DNA of 64,000 nucleotides, from contig OZ024884.1 in the NCBI GenBank assembly GCA_964017185.1, forward strand, positions 16,506,548 to 16,570,547, read 5' to 3'. The translations under genes were made by a program, and so were the position numbers. Position 1 is the first letter of the stretch. The number at the start of each line of letters is the position of its first letter. The notes under the pieces were generated by a model, which made no database searches, was not told the origin of the DNA, and saw nothing but the letters and a program-made list of their open reading frames with translations. Of this stretch, positions 37,016-49,033 are shown in pieces. The DNA comes from Rugalucina vietnamica. Lineage: Eukaryota > Mollusca > Bivalvia > Lucinida > Lucinidae.

Positions 37016-37292
37016 ATCATGCAAACATGTCCGTGTAATGTATACCCCCTTGAACCCCACTTTTATATAACAAAACTGGGGTATGCAGGGGTATACCTAT
37101 TTTTCTTATTTTTGCTCAAAACATAGATTGTGGGTACACGTTAGAACCGCCTCAACCGAGGCGGTTCTAACGAGTACCCACAGTCTATGTTTTGGTGCAA
37201 AAATAAGAAAAACATCAAAATTTTTCTTATGAAATTTTCAATTTTTTCAGGTGAAAAAAATCTGTATATTGCATGGGCGTGTTTTCGTAATG
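37016..37292 (+). mobile_element. Family B MITE, copy 6
   Basis: Complete, with perfect hairpin GAACCGCCTCAACCGAGGCG. Confidence 0.86.
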
Positions 37293-37849
37293 GAGATGGG
37301 GGGGGGGGGGTGTGACTCAGAAACCACAATTATCTTATTAGTTTCCCTTAAAATTGAATACGGATCACCTGTGATAACAAGAAAAGAAAACTGCAGGTTT
37401 AATATCCTTCATGATAAATTAATGATCCCATGGGAAAATCCATCCTCTACAAAAGACTCCAGGAGGAAAATACATGTAATTCGAGGAATTCGTATTCTAC
37501 TTTCCACGTTTGTTGTATCTGGATGAACGGTGTGCTTTGTGGGCAACAAATAACCATAGTGCTGATTGGAGTGCCGATTGGAGTGCATATTTGCAACGTG
37601 TGATCTGCATTTTTGTTGTTTGCATAGGCATTAGGTAAATTTCCTATGTAAGGTCTTAATATCAAGACTTACGCAAATGACCGCCATGACCTTATAAGAA
37701 CATGTTTACACACAGTAGCTAAGCTTGTAAAGATTGTTTATTTTAAAACCTTTAAACTGTCCAAATATTATTTTCGCTAAATTAATTGGCATTTGAAGAC
37801 AGAAGCTTGATCATACCCCTACACCCTTTCTACAATTCACAGAAAACTT

Positions 37850-38092
37850 GATCCAGGTATCGTTATATGTCCCAGTCAACAATTTTTTCGGTCTAGTTGA
37901 GAATGAACCAACTCTTCCTCTAGTACATGTACTATGGAAGACGTGTGTTCCTAATGGTCTCGTCACACATAAGCGAAAATCTCTTGACATGTTTGATTTA
38001 CTGCTTTACATTCCTTTCACCAGCTAAAGTCCTGACATGACCATGGCTGTTGACTAGGACATAAAACATTAAATCAAACAAACAAGAATTCC
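37850..38092. mobile_element. Two SINE (type 1) tail fragments, opposite orientation
   Basis: GTCCCAGTCAACAATTTTTTC (reverse) and GTTGACTAGGACATAAAACA with CAAACAAACAAG (forward). Confidence 0.5.
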
Positions 38093-38360
38093 TTTTCCCA
38101 GTAAAACATATGTCTCCGTCGAGGGATTTTCATTTACGTGTGACAAGGCCTCAAAAGAGCAACTTGGTGGTAATGATATTCAATGCTATTGAGATGAACA
38201 TTAAAAATAGGCCACTACACACCAAAAGGAAACCTTTGTCACACTGGTTAGATTATTTTTCCACCAGGACTATTTTTATGTATACCATATTCGACAATGA
38301 GATCTTCACTTTAAAAGGAAGTGAATTTAAATGGCATATTATCAAGTAACAATTCAATAA

Positions 38361-38599
38361 ATGAGCCGCCTCATGGAAAACCAACAATCTGCATAGGCGA
38401 AAACAAAGGCGCAGATCAGCTTCGCGGCAACCGCGAAGCTGATCAGCGCCTTTGTTTTCGCTACTCGGATAGTACAATGCCTCTTCTACTTAAATCCGAA
38501 ATTTCAAGCTTCTAGCCTGCTTCTGTAGCTGTACAGGCCGGTTTGTGTCAGACCTGTTCGGACACCACATTGTTCCGTTTTTCCACGAGGTGGCTCAAA
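38361..38599 (-). mobile_element. Family A MITE, copy 19
   Basis: Reverse copy with a perfect CTTCGCGGCAACCGCGAAG hairpin; one of the youngest-looking. Confidence 0.88.
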
Positions 38600-38931
38600 T
38601 GATAGAGTAATAATACCCAGCAATATATACCTGTATATATGCTTATCGCGACAACTGTATCGTATATAAATCTTTGATCAAAGCGAAATTCGTGTCAGTA
38701 TAAAACTGAATGAAGAAACAAGATCAAGTGCTTGATCATAAGTGTCAAGATAAAATTTTGATTTTAAATATTTAACATCAGAAAAGACAGAAATATGTAA
38801 GCTGTTTAGCATCCACAGCCCCAGGAGGCTGGGAACCAGTAGCCCCGGTTTCCACTTTCAGTCCTCACCTTGTGGTGGAAATACACAGGTTTTGTATTAT
38901 GTAGGCACAATGGCTTTTGACTTTTGTCCAG

Positions 38932-39419
38932 TAAACTTTTGCTAAAATCCCCAGACTGCTGTTTTCCTTACAGTCTGGGGATTTTAGCAAAAGTTTAGGC
39001 CAAAAATAAAAATTTGTTTGTTTGCCCTCTCCCTACCTACTCACCCAAAAAGGGGCCTACTCAAAAAATTTTATTGCCCTTTCTCAGCTTTCTGCAGATT
39101 TTTTTTTTAATTTTTCTGTCAAGATAAATTGTTTTCCTTAGAAAGTAATGTGTTTTCATTTAAACCATGACCCTACTCACCAATTGGATATTTTGTTCTT
39201 AACTTCTTATGTTCAAGCACTACAAAACATAAAATGCAACTGTAATTGTGAGTAACTTTGACAAAATTGTAGCTAATTCCTTTGACCAAAAATAACGCAA
39301 AAATACAAGATTTCATAAAAATAAAAAATAAGCCTACCTACCTACCCAGCTTTTAGACAGGGTAGGGAGAGGGCAAACAGAAATAATTTTAAATGTGGCC
39401 TTACTGGACAAAAGTCAAA
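38932..39419. mobile_element. Foldback element split by element A2
   Basis: GACTTTTGTCCAGTAA and CTTTTGCTAAAATCCCCAGA have exact inverses. The right arm is interrupted between TTA and TTACTGG by the 403-bp A2 insertion. Confidence 0.85.
38998..39400. mobile_element. GGCC-type element A2
   Basis: GGCCAAAAATAAAAATTTGT ... TTTTAAATGTGGCC with GCCCTCTCCCTACC near both ends; TSD TTA. Inserted in a palindromic element. Confidence 0.78.
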
Positions 39420-39555
39420 GTCTCCACTATTCCCCGGGCCTGTGTGTGTGTATGGCCTAGATATATTGTCAAACAAGCTTGTTACATCCGGCAATAACAA
39501 CATAATATGACATGCAGTGATGCGGTAAAAATCATAAAACTGTTGTCAGAATAAA

Positions 39556-39799
39556 ATGAGCCGCATCATGAGAAAACGGGATTTTTGCCAATGCAAAAAC
39601 AAAGGCGCAGATCAGCTCTGCAGTAACTGTAAAGCTGATCAGCGTCTTTGTTTTCGCAACACAGACAGTACTATTCCTCTTCTACATGTATTTAAACTCG
39701 AAATTTCAAGCTTCTTTCCTTCTTCTGTGGGTGCAGGTGATTTTGTGTCAGACCTGGTTGGAAACCTCCAAGACCGGTTTTCTCACATCACGGCTCAAA
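39556..39799 (-). mobile_element. Family A MITE, copy 20
   Basis: Reverse, complete; hairpin arms have begun to diverge. Confidence 0.83.
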
Positions 39800-39999
39800 T
39801 TGTCTAATATTCTTCCTAGTTATTTTGTCAACATAAAGATACAGTGAAAACGGTCATCAAATGCAGCACTATGAAAATAAATAATTCAAAATTTTTCAGA
39901 ATTCACACAAGCCATTTGCAGATATTTTAACTAGTCTTATTTTTCCATAGAATTCTTAATTATTCCAAGTGTGCCTTCTGTCAATGTTACGTATAATAG

Positions 40000-40275
40000 G
40001 CCTAGATGGCTTGGTGGTTAAGCCATGGTGGTGGAATGCAAACCAGGGGTCATGAGTTTGAACAACGGGCTTCTCTCATCTTTTGGTCTTTACTGTCCAT
40101 TCCAATTTTCAGTCATGTTGACATGTCGTCAAACATCAATCAATCAAAACGGAGCAATGGCTTCCTGGGATATGGGGAGCTAAAAATGTCTAGCTCAATT
40201 AATTAAAGCCACACCAGCACCAGTGGGATTCAAACTTCAACCTTCCAATAAAGAGTCTGTTCAACTGACCACTTG
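40000..40275. mobile_element. Two degenerate tRNA-headed SINE fragments
   Basis: A forward head (GGCTTGGTGGTTAAGCC, GAGTTTGAACAA) with (AATC)n tail, then a reverse piece ending GTGGGATTCAAAC...CTTGGCTATCC. Confidence 0.5.
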
Positions 40276-41412
40276 GCTATCCTCCCCCCCCCCCCCCGAC
40301 CCCCCCCCCCCCCCCCACCCTGGCTACTCCCTACTTTCAACTGAATTTTTTTACTTTTTTAACTTTAAAATCCCTGCTTATTGCATGGGCCTGTTTTCGT
40401 AATGCAATGACAAAAACTACAAAGAGTCCCCTTTCATTATGAGTCTGGAATCAATTTTCCGATAATAAAATCCCACCAAAGTGAGCCTAATTCGGCATTA
40501 AAACATTCCAAGACAATGGGAATCGTTCACACTCGATAGACTGTTTCAACCCCATTGATTTTTCTGTCAGAAAATACAAAACGTTTCTTTACGACTTTCT
40601 GTTCAACATCAGTGAAGGGCAAAGATCATTGTTTCATGCCTTTTAAATGAGTTATGGCCTGAACAAATTATGCACTAGTCATTTGTAATAGTGGGGACTT
40701 AGACTATTGGTCCAGCAAATCCCTGCTAAAAGCCCCACCCTGCTGGGACTGCTCGTTGGTAAAACCACTGCTATTTTCCCCCGCAGCCTGCTATCTTTTC
40801 ATTTTACAGCCCTTTTTGCCTACAGATATAAAGCAAACCCTGGTATTTCCCCGCACTGCCTTGGCAAAACTGGTCAAAGCCCCGCTCATTTCCATGGCTA
40901 TCCCGGGCCTGGGGGCAGGGGCCGTGGTTACAAATGACTAATGCATTAGCGTTTCAAGTTTTCTCACCCATCAGACATGTCTGAGATATTTCTGTACAAT
41001 TTTAGCTGTCTCAAAATGTGAAACATTTCTGTATTTAGCTAATAGAAATGTACACCTCATGCTTACTTCCATTATCCATATAAGGAAGTGATGAGCTAAG
41101 TGTCAAATGTCAGAGACAAAAATAGCCTTGCAGGTGTTAATTTCAGGAAGATATAAAGAGTAATAATTGAAGTCTGAGGTGCTCATGAATAAAATCTAAA
41201 AAAAATAATTTTGCAGGGAATTTTGTGAATAAATCGAAATGCTGATTAAATATTATATTTTTGTAAGGTGAGTGCAGTTACAAAATTATTTTTTATTTTT
41301 TTCACTGGTTAATTTGCATATTTTTATGTCCAAACAAAATGGCTGCCCGAACTGAACTTGAAGCCTATTCAGACTCAAAATGTTTCGAAAGGTGGGTGAG
41401 AAAAATAATCAA
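40276..41412. other. Intergenic stretch with poly-C tract
   Basis: A C-run interval at 40283-40316 is followed by sequence with CCCGCTCATTTCCATGGC-type C-rich units (40700-40920) and no credible gene. Confidence 0.55.
40366..40405 (+). mobile_element. Family B MITE end fragment
   Basis: TTGCATGGGCCTGTTTTCGT with adjoining AAAATCCCTG only. Confidence 0.6.
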
Positions 41413-41556
41413 TGATGGTGTTGAAGCCTCAACAAAGAAATCTCAGGCTCGTTTTCAGATTATTCGAGTCTCGTCCTTGGCAGTGCCTCGGATGAGACTT
41501 GAATAATCTGAAAACTCGCCTGAGATTTCCTTGTCTCTGCATCAACCCCATCATAG
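41413..41556. repeat. Long imperfect palindrome
   Basis: AAATCTCAGGCTCGTTTTCA, GATTATTCGAGTCTCGTCC and inverses around a short loop. Confidence 0.82.
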
Positions 41557-41690
41557 AATCTTTTAATCTGACCATGCTTAATATTTTACCCCTTGCCTAC
41601 ACTAAATTCTAAAGCAGTTTTTGAGGAATTTTCTAGATTTCGCTGCTCAACCATTTTTGCTTCCCTGTCCGATTAAATGCCCATTTGGTC

Positions 41691-41928
41691 ACCCCTGTGG
41701 CCAAGTGATTAAGAGTCCTGATTTCATGAGTAATGCGCTATATCATTCCGATCATCTCACCATTGTGTCTGGTGTGGGTTGAAGCACCACACGCTGCACA
41801 TGAGTTAAACCAAGTTCTGCTTGTGGGTGTGTTTTTTCTCTGAGTTCTCATATTTTCACCCCACCTACTTACTGATTGGCCCATCTCATATGACATGAAG
41901 TAATCTTAAAAGTGAATGAAAAAAAATC
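41691..41928 (+). mobile_element. tRNA-derived SINE (type 2)
   Basis: Starts CCCCTGTGGCCAAGTGATTA; ends GGCCCATCTCATATGACATG ... AAAAGTGAATGAA, matching 5284-5530 in inverse. Confidence 0.75.
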
Positions 41929-41979
41929 AAAATATCAATTTGATACATTATCAAATCACTTTTTGATGAATGAAAAAAT

Positions 41980-42081
41980 ACATGCGCGGATCCAGAGGGG
42001 GGGACCGGGGTCCGGACCCCCCTGGAATTTCAAAATTTTACCTAAAAAAAGGTAATTTCGGGATTTTGGGGGGGTTGGACC
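41980..42081. mobile_element. Left part of CATGCGCGGATCC element
   Basis: Terminus CATGCGCGGATCCAGA, matched by TCTGGATCCGCGCATG at 46231-46246. The element was split by the hAT-like insertion. It is rich in GGGGGTCCGGACCCCC-type sequence. Confidence 0.78.
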
Positions 42082-42461
42082 CAGGGTTCGAAAAACCCGG
42101 GTATTAAACCATAAAACCCAACCCAGTGGGTTTCTGCGGGTAAACCCGTATACCCACTGGGTAGCGGGTAGTGACCAGTATTAGAAATTTTATGATCTTT
42201 ATATCTAATGATGATACTCGAGTATTGAGCAAGGTATTAAGGCATTTTAGAAATGAATGTACAAGTAACAAAACATTTGAATTTATCTCATTTGAATAAG
42301 TTTGTGTGAAGCAATCCCAAATGAAAAAAGAGTCAATAAGCAATGCTTATTAAATACCCCCCGCAGGGTAATTGTTTACCATAAAAATTATTTAAGCAAT
42401 ATAATTTCTTCATGCAAATGTCCAATGGGTGTACATCATGTAGGTATGATATATAGAGGAT

Positions 42462-42612
42462 ATTTGCTTTTTTGAGGTGAATACCAAATATATTTCATCG
42501 AGTGAGTTGAAAACATCAGAATTTTCACGAGTGCGCAGCACGAGTGAAAATTTTTATGTTTTCAACTCACAAGATGAAATATATTTGGTATTCACCGAAA
42601 AAAAGCAAATTT
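42462..42612. repeat. Long palindrome inside the hAT-like element
   Basis: GGTGAATACCAAATATATTT and TTGAAAACATCAGAATTTTC with inverses; loop ACGAGTGCGCAGCACG. Confidence 0.85.
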
Positions 42613-43009
42613 TCTTTTTATTTTATACAATACACGGGCATTTTCCAATTCACAAGGCAGGCGGTGAAAATGCAAAAACCAAAAATTTTTGAAAACACAA
42701 ATAATTTTGGTACCACATTGTTCCTTACGTTCTAACTAAGAAAATGAATACCCACACTTTATGTTTTCGTTCATAAATAACGGAGTTATAGGCGTTTGAA
42801 TTTCTGAAGTGAGGCACATTTAATGACGTCAAGTAAATGGAAACGTCAGAAGAAATCCAAAATCTACAGTGAAGATATAGGCTGATATCAGTCACTAGTG
42901 ACTTTTGATATCAGTGAGATTTGATATCAGTGAAATTTCATATCAATGAAAATACCAATTTTATCAAGTTTTGATATACATTGGGTTTCACTGTAAAGTA
43001 TAAAATAAC

Positions 43010-43818
43010 AAATTGTTCCATCAAAAACAATTAAGAAAAATTGTGTAAGTTCTCATAGCTGTCATTTTGTCAAAATTTATTTTTTCGCAATAAAATTTCT
43101 TCATGCAAATGTCCAGTGAGTGTATATTATTTAGGCACGATATCAAATTGTTCCATTACAAACTGTGGTAGGAGTTGATCGGCCCGTGAAAGCCCTTACC
43201 TGTAAAAAAACTAAGAAAAATTGTCTAAGTTCTCATAGCTGTAATTTTGTCAAAATTTATTTTTTCACAATAAAATTTCTTCATGCAAATGTCCAAGGCG
43301 TGTACATCATGTAGGCATGACATCAAATTGTTCCATCAAAAACTGTGGTAGGAGTTGATCGGCCCGTGAAAGCCCTTACCTGTAAAAAAAATAAGAAAAA
43401 TTGCCTGCTGTCATTTTGTCAAAAATTATTTTTTCGCAATAACATTTCTTCACGCAAATGTCCAATGGGTGTACTTCATGTAGGCATGATATCAAATTGT
43501 TCCATCAAAAACTGTGGTAGGAGTTGATCGGCCCGTAAATGCACTATCTTCACTGTATACAAAAGCCATCAAGAACTATAAAGGGAAGTAACTCAAAAGG
43601 GACTGGCCCCTAGCCCTTAATTTTTGCATGCACATATTTGCCCCATAAATAAGCAGATGCCTGCAAAGTTTCATTAAATTCCATCAATGGGTCTTCAAGA
43701 TATTAAAGAAACAAAACGTTACGGACGGACGGACGGACGCACGCACGCACAGACGGACGGACGGACAACGTGAAAACAGTATACCCCCCTTAAAACTTCG
43801 TTTTGGCGGGGGGTATAA
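43010..43818 (+). mobile_element. Tandem-unit element ending in GGACGG repeats
   Basis: Three to four units of about 165 bp (GTGGTAGGAGTTGATCGGCC, CTTCATGCAAATGTCCA), then (ACGG)n and AAACTTCGTTTTGGCGGGGG. Confidence 0.7.
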
Positions 43819-43919
43819 AGAACAATCAGCTATTTAACCAAGCTGGCAAGATTGCATTAGGGGTGTTTGATGATTAGACAGAATTGAAAAGATACAGAGG
43901 TTTTAACTTCTCATTGAGT

Positions 43920-45446
43920 TTTTAGCTCACCTGAGCCGTCAGGCTCACAAGGTGAGCTTATATAGTATACCCATGCTCCGTCGTCCGTCCATCCGTCCGT
44001 CCGTCCGTCGTCCACAATTTTCAAAGATCTTCTACTCTGAAACAGCTTGGCCAATCAAAGCCAAATTTTACATGAAGCATCTATGGGAAGGGGGAACCAA
44101 TGTGTATATAAATAATCCAGGTCACATGACCAAGATGGCCGCCATGCCCATATATGGTAAAAACCCTTCAAAAATCTTCTTCTCCGAAACCACTGGACCG
44201 ATTTCAACCAAACTTGGCATGAAGCATTAATGGCTCAAGCACTACAATGTGTATATAAATCATGACCCTATGATGACCTTGACCTATTTTACGGCAAGGT
44301 CAACATAGGTCGCGAATGCATTTGAATGGGAAAAATTGTTAAATTGTCATTTAAAGGAAAAATCTTGCAGAAAATGAGCAGTAGGACTGAATATTAATGA
44401 TTCTGAAAAAAAATTGGGCACCAGGGGCTCATCCGCCCCCACCCCTGGCAATATACATGTATATCTCCATAATATTCAAACATCTTCTCCTCTGAAACCG
44501 CTTGGCCAATCAAAGCGAAATTTTATGTGAAGCATCAATAGGAAGGGGTAACAAATATGTATATAAAAAATCCAGGTCACATGACCAAGATGGCCGCCAT
44601 GCCCATATATGGTAAAAACCGTTCAAAAATCTTCTTCTCCAGAACCGGTTGACCGATTTCAACGAAACTTGGCACGAAGCATCAATGGCTCAAGCACTAC
44701 AATGTATATATAAATCATGACCCTGTGATGACCTTGACCTATTTTACGGGAAGGTCAACATAGGTCACCAATGCATTTGAATGGGGAAAACTTTTAAAAT
44801 GTCATTTAAAGTGAAAGTCTTGCAGGAAATGGGCAGTAGGACTGGATATTAATGATTCTGAAAAAAATTGGACCCCAGGGGCTCATGTGCCCCCACCCCG
44901 GGGCAATATACATGTATATTTCCATAATATTCAAACGTCTTCTCCTCTGAAACCGCTTGGCCAAACAAAGCCAAATTTTAAGTGAAGCATCTATAGAATG
45001 GGAGAATCAATGTGTATATAAATAATCTAGGTCACATGACCAAGATGGCCACCATGCCCATATATGGTAAAAACCCATCAAAAATCATCTTCTCTGAAAC
45101 CAATAGACTGATTTCAAGGAAACTTGGCGTGAGGCATCGATGGCTAAAGTACTCCAATGTATATATAAATCATGACCCTGTGATGACCTTGACCAAGTTT
45201 ATGGCAAGGTCAACATGGGTTGCCTGTGCATCTGAATTGGGAAAACTGTTAAAATGTCATTTGAAGGAAAAAGCCAACAGGAAATTGGCAAATGGACAGA
45301 ATATTGAAGATTCTGAAAAAAGAAAATGGCCCAAGGGCTTATCTGCCCCTGCACTGGAGTTAAATACCATAATATTCAAACATGTTTATTGGTATATGCA
45401 GCTGATCTCAGGTGAGCGTTTACAGGACCATTGGTCCTCTGGTTTT
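43920..45446 (+). mobile_element. GCTCACCTGA-ended tandem-unit element
   Basis: Ends AGCTCACCTGAGC and CTCAGGTGAGC; three units of about 460 bp, each with AATCAAAGCCAAATTTTA, CACATGACCAAGATGGCCGC and ATGACCTTGACC. The short frames inside are not genes. Confidence 0.8.
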
Positions 45447-46166
45447 ATTTGTTGTTGTTACTAAATGGCTGATCGACATGCACAGAAGAAAGACTTGGTC
45501 TGTGACAGACTTATGATAAGAGAATGGTGAAATATATTTCTACTTATGATAAGAGAATGGTGAAATATATTTCTACTGCAATAAAAATAATCAGATAAAT
45601 CTAGCTAAGTCACATTTTACCTATAATTCATCATTTAACTACCATGCCAGATGTCGTGACATAAATTTAGAACAAACATACCAAACAATTAGTTAACACC
45701 TCATTTTAGCAGTGCCTAAATAGGTGTCATATGGGGTATTGTTATAGAAGTGTTATCAACACTTCCTAGAGCAATAATTAGGTGAAAACACAAACAAAGG
45801 ATTAAAGCAATTGTCTATTAAATGTGAGAGACTGATTGATGACATACTTTCATTGCTAGCTTTCATTGAAGTACAGTTCTAAAACTATCATTAGCTCCTG
45901 CTAATATTCAAAATTGATGGTGTCATGGAATCTTAATATAAAGTACACATTAGTAGTAAATTTTACTTAAGTGTATGTTTTTAAAGAAAAAACAAATAAT
46001 ATTTTTTGTCTGTCAAATTACTGTAAAATACACAAATGTGAACATCAAAAATAGTGAGTACCCACTAAGTACCCACTTTTTCAAAATAAGGCTTAAAGCC
46101 CAACCCGGGTTTACCCGGGTAAAACCCATGGGTAAACCCGGGGAGAGATGGGCACTTCGAACCCTG

Positions 46167-46246
46167 GTTGGACCCCCCTCGTCTGTGACAAAAAATTACC
46201 ATTTTCGTTGGACCCCCTCTCGTGAAAATTTCTGGATCCGCGCATG
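46167..46246. mobile_element. Right part of CATGCGCGGATCC element
   Basis: Completes the element begun at 41980; ends TCTGGATCCGCGCATG. Confidence 0.78.
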
Positions 46247-46268
46247 AAATATATCAAATTTTCAAAAC

Positions 46269-46506
46269 CTTTTCATGAGAAAACCGGATTTTTGCATCAT
46301 ATATGTGAAAACAAAGGTGCAGATCAGCTGTGCAGTAACACACAGCTGATCAGCCACTTTGTTTTCGCTACTTGGATAGTACAATTCCTCCCCTACCTAT
46401 TTGCAAAATTTCAAGCCGCTAGCCTGCTTCTGTGACTGTACAGGCCAGTTTGTGTAGGACCTGGTTGGAAACCCAGAAGACCGGTTTTCTCGCATCACAG
46501 CTCATT
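46269..46506 (-). mobile_element. Family A MITE, copy 21
   Basis: Reverse copy with hairpin CAGCTGTGCAGTAACACACA, starting some 20 bp right of the CATGCGCGGATCC element. Confidence 0.8.
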
Positions 46507-46700
46507 TGACTTTTACCCTTTGGCTGTACCCTCCAAGTTCCAACAAAGGTTCCAACCATCTGCAATATTTAGAACTGACTCTCAGTTCTACATATGCTCT
46601 CTTGCTCATTGCATGAAAAAGGCAAGTTTGAGCACTGAATGGCTAAAAATTCACATTTAGACTAGTTTTTTCTCATTTTCACACATTTTGTCTGGGTCAA

Positions 46701-46913
46701 ATGAGTCATGACACAAGAAAACCGTCCTTCTGGATTTCCAACCAGGTCTGACACAAACCGGCCTGCGCAGCTGAAACTTGAAATTTTCAGATTTAGGAAG
46801 AAGAGTAATTGTACTATCCAAGGCGATGATCAGCTGTGCAATTACTGCACAGCTGATCTGTGCCTTTCTTTTTGCATGGGCAATAATCCTGTTTTCTCAA
46901 GACGCGACTCATA
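46701..46913 (+). mobile_element. Family A MITE, copy 22
   Basis: Forward copy ATGAGTCATGACACAAGAAA...GACGCGACTCAT; the left arm has a deletion. Confidence 0.8.
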
Positions 46914-47337
46914 TATAGACTACCAGCTATTAACAAATTAATGACAGGTATGTGTAAAATTTATTATTATATAACTATAAATAGACTGTATTTCAGACAA
47001 TGCTTTCAACCCATTGCATATTTTGTCATATTCAATGAGCTGGGGTTTTTCCCATTAAATATATGTTGCTAAATTTAGAACACTGTATCTATCATTAAGG
47101 AAATGTACATTGATTGATGTCTTGCAGTCCTGCTGATGAATTACAGATGATATTTTCTACTGTTTAATTTATTTATATTAGGACTTTATGTCCCAACTTT
47201 TTTTAGTCATGCTGGGACTTTATGCAAGCTGTTGAAAACATTCCATTTTCAAAACAATCCATTTTCAAATGAAAAATATTTTTTTTCTGCTCATTCTTTT
47301 TAAAAGTTTTGTATTAAAAGAAAGTGTTATACAATAA

Positions 47338-47484
47338 AACAATTGTTGACTATTGAGTCATTAAATATGATGTGATATCCAACAGAGACTACCAATATTG
47401 ACCTCGGCTTCGCCTCGGTCAATATTGGTAGTCTCTGTTGGATATCACATCATATTCAATGACTCAATAGTCAATAATTGTATA
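47338..47484. repeat. Near-perfect 66-bp-arm palindrome
   Basis: AATTGTTGACTATTGAGTCA, GATGTGATATCCAACAGAGA and inverses; loop CTCGGCTTCGCCTCGG. Confidence 0.9.
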
Positions 47485-48394
47485 ATATCAAATCAACTAA
47501 CTTTGTGCAATGTATGAGCTGTGTCACAAAAAAAAAAAATAATGTTTGGCCAGCTAGTAAGTCATCATGCTCAGACCCAATTAAATTGTGGTCTGTAATA
47601 ATTTTTGAATGCAAATTTATAAGATATTAACACACTCTAAAGAAGCGATGAAAAATAGTGCTAGCACAGACACTACACTGCATCAGTTGTTAAAAACATA
47701 GCTTTTGAAGGACAAAAAGCTGGTTTTCTTGTGACCTGGTTTCTTTACCTTTTTTTTTTGAGCCTCCATGAAAAAAAAGTCATAAGGGATAACAAATATT
47801 GGGATCACAGATAGATAGATGACTGAAAAATCTGGAGATTAGTATCTATAGATGTGAAGCTTCACCGAACAGCTGAGAAGCTCCGCACCTTCTGTTTCAC
47901 ATGCATAGTGAAAGGCTGTTTTTTTTTTCTTATCACAAAATATGTATGTAAGGTGTAGGAAGTACACACCTGAACTTCCTGAAGGAAAAATGTCAAAAAT
48001 CTGTTTCAAAATTTTATAGGACAAAATTTAAGTGTGAATGAATATGATGCATGTTTTTGAACTAACATAATTCATCAAAAATCTTAAATCTGCATCTGAC
48101 AACAGTATGTAATAAATATAATAAGCCTTCCCCATAAAAAAACTGCTTTTAATTTTTTGCATATGCATATTTGCATTAGGTGAAGTTAAAATCATTGTTA
48201 TTCTTCTTACAGTGGTCGAAATTAGAATTTTTCCTCACTAGCCCGAACCCTTATTTCTTTAATCATTTGACAAAATTTTCCTATAGATAATGGGTTTAAC
48301 CGAGAAAAACTACTAGCCCGACAACCCTTTGGCTCGTTTTGGGCTATCGGGCTAATGCTAATTTCGATCACTGTTCTTATTATCACTATTTATT

Positions 48395-48605
48395 TTATTT
48401 TATTCAAGTTTTACATCCCTTTCAAAATTATTTCAGTCCATATGAGATGGGCCAACCTATGACTAAGGTGGAGTAGAAAACTGGAGAACCCCTGAGAAAA
48501 ACCACCTGGCACACCCACAAGCAGAACTTGACTGGTCTCGCATGTGCCCCCAAGGGGCTCGTAACTGCACCAGACACAGCGCTGAGATGATTTAATAAAA
48601 AGCGT
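48395..48605 (-). mobile_element. tRNA-derived SINE (type 2), reverse
   Basis: CCATATGAGATGGGCCAACC, AAAACCACCTGGCACACCCA and AGCAGAACTTGAC in the same order as the copy at 5284. Confidence 0.75.
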
Positions 48606-49033
48606 AATAGAAATCATCACTCGGGAGCCGCTCAAAATCGTTGCTCAGAGTTACGTTTATATGTTTTAACAAAGATGTTATGTGAACCCTTCCTCAAGGT
48701 ATAACATAGCAGTCCTTTGTGGTTGTACAACCATCTTTTTCGTCTGACCTGTCTGGATATTATATAAAAATAACTGGAAAAAATGTTTTCTCAAGGTTTG
48801 AATCTTAATTCTTATGCAACGGAAACACGGAGAGCATGTTTGGGGTGAAGTTGGATGGCGCAAATACCTCTAAAAATTCCAATAAAATTTCATTCTTATT
48901 AACACACACTATAACTGCTTATAACGGCAAGTCTAAATTTAAAAAAAAAAAGTTATCGCAATGTAAGTATTCTGACCTAAATGTAAAATATTTTGCATCA
49001 TTGTCATTGAGACCTGGTTTACATACAGATACT

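Larger units (their letters stand above)
42082..46166. mobile_element. 4.1-kb hAT-like non-autonomous element
   Basis: Ends CAGGGTTCGAA and TTCGAACCCTG with perfect 8-bp TSD GTTGGACC (42074-42081, 46167-46174). No transposase seen. Subterminal ACCCGGGTAAAACCC-type repeats occur at both ends; the interior has been colonised by two tandem-repeat elements. Confidence 0.82.
46914..49033. other. Intergenic stretch, few features
   Basis: Only the palindrome at 47338 and SINE at 48395 are recognised. A direct duplication of AATGGTGAAATATATTTCTA lies nearby at 45522-45576. No gene. Confidence 0.55.

Noticed and set aside
43952-45464. Frames with GHMTKMAAMPIYGKNPS
   Set aside because: Tandem units of a non-coding repeat element; no domain and no start context.
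47839-48024. Possible further family A copy near 47860
   Set aside because: Only a weak GCTGAGAAGCTCC resemblance; no termini or hairpin.
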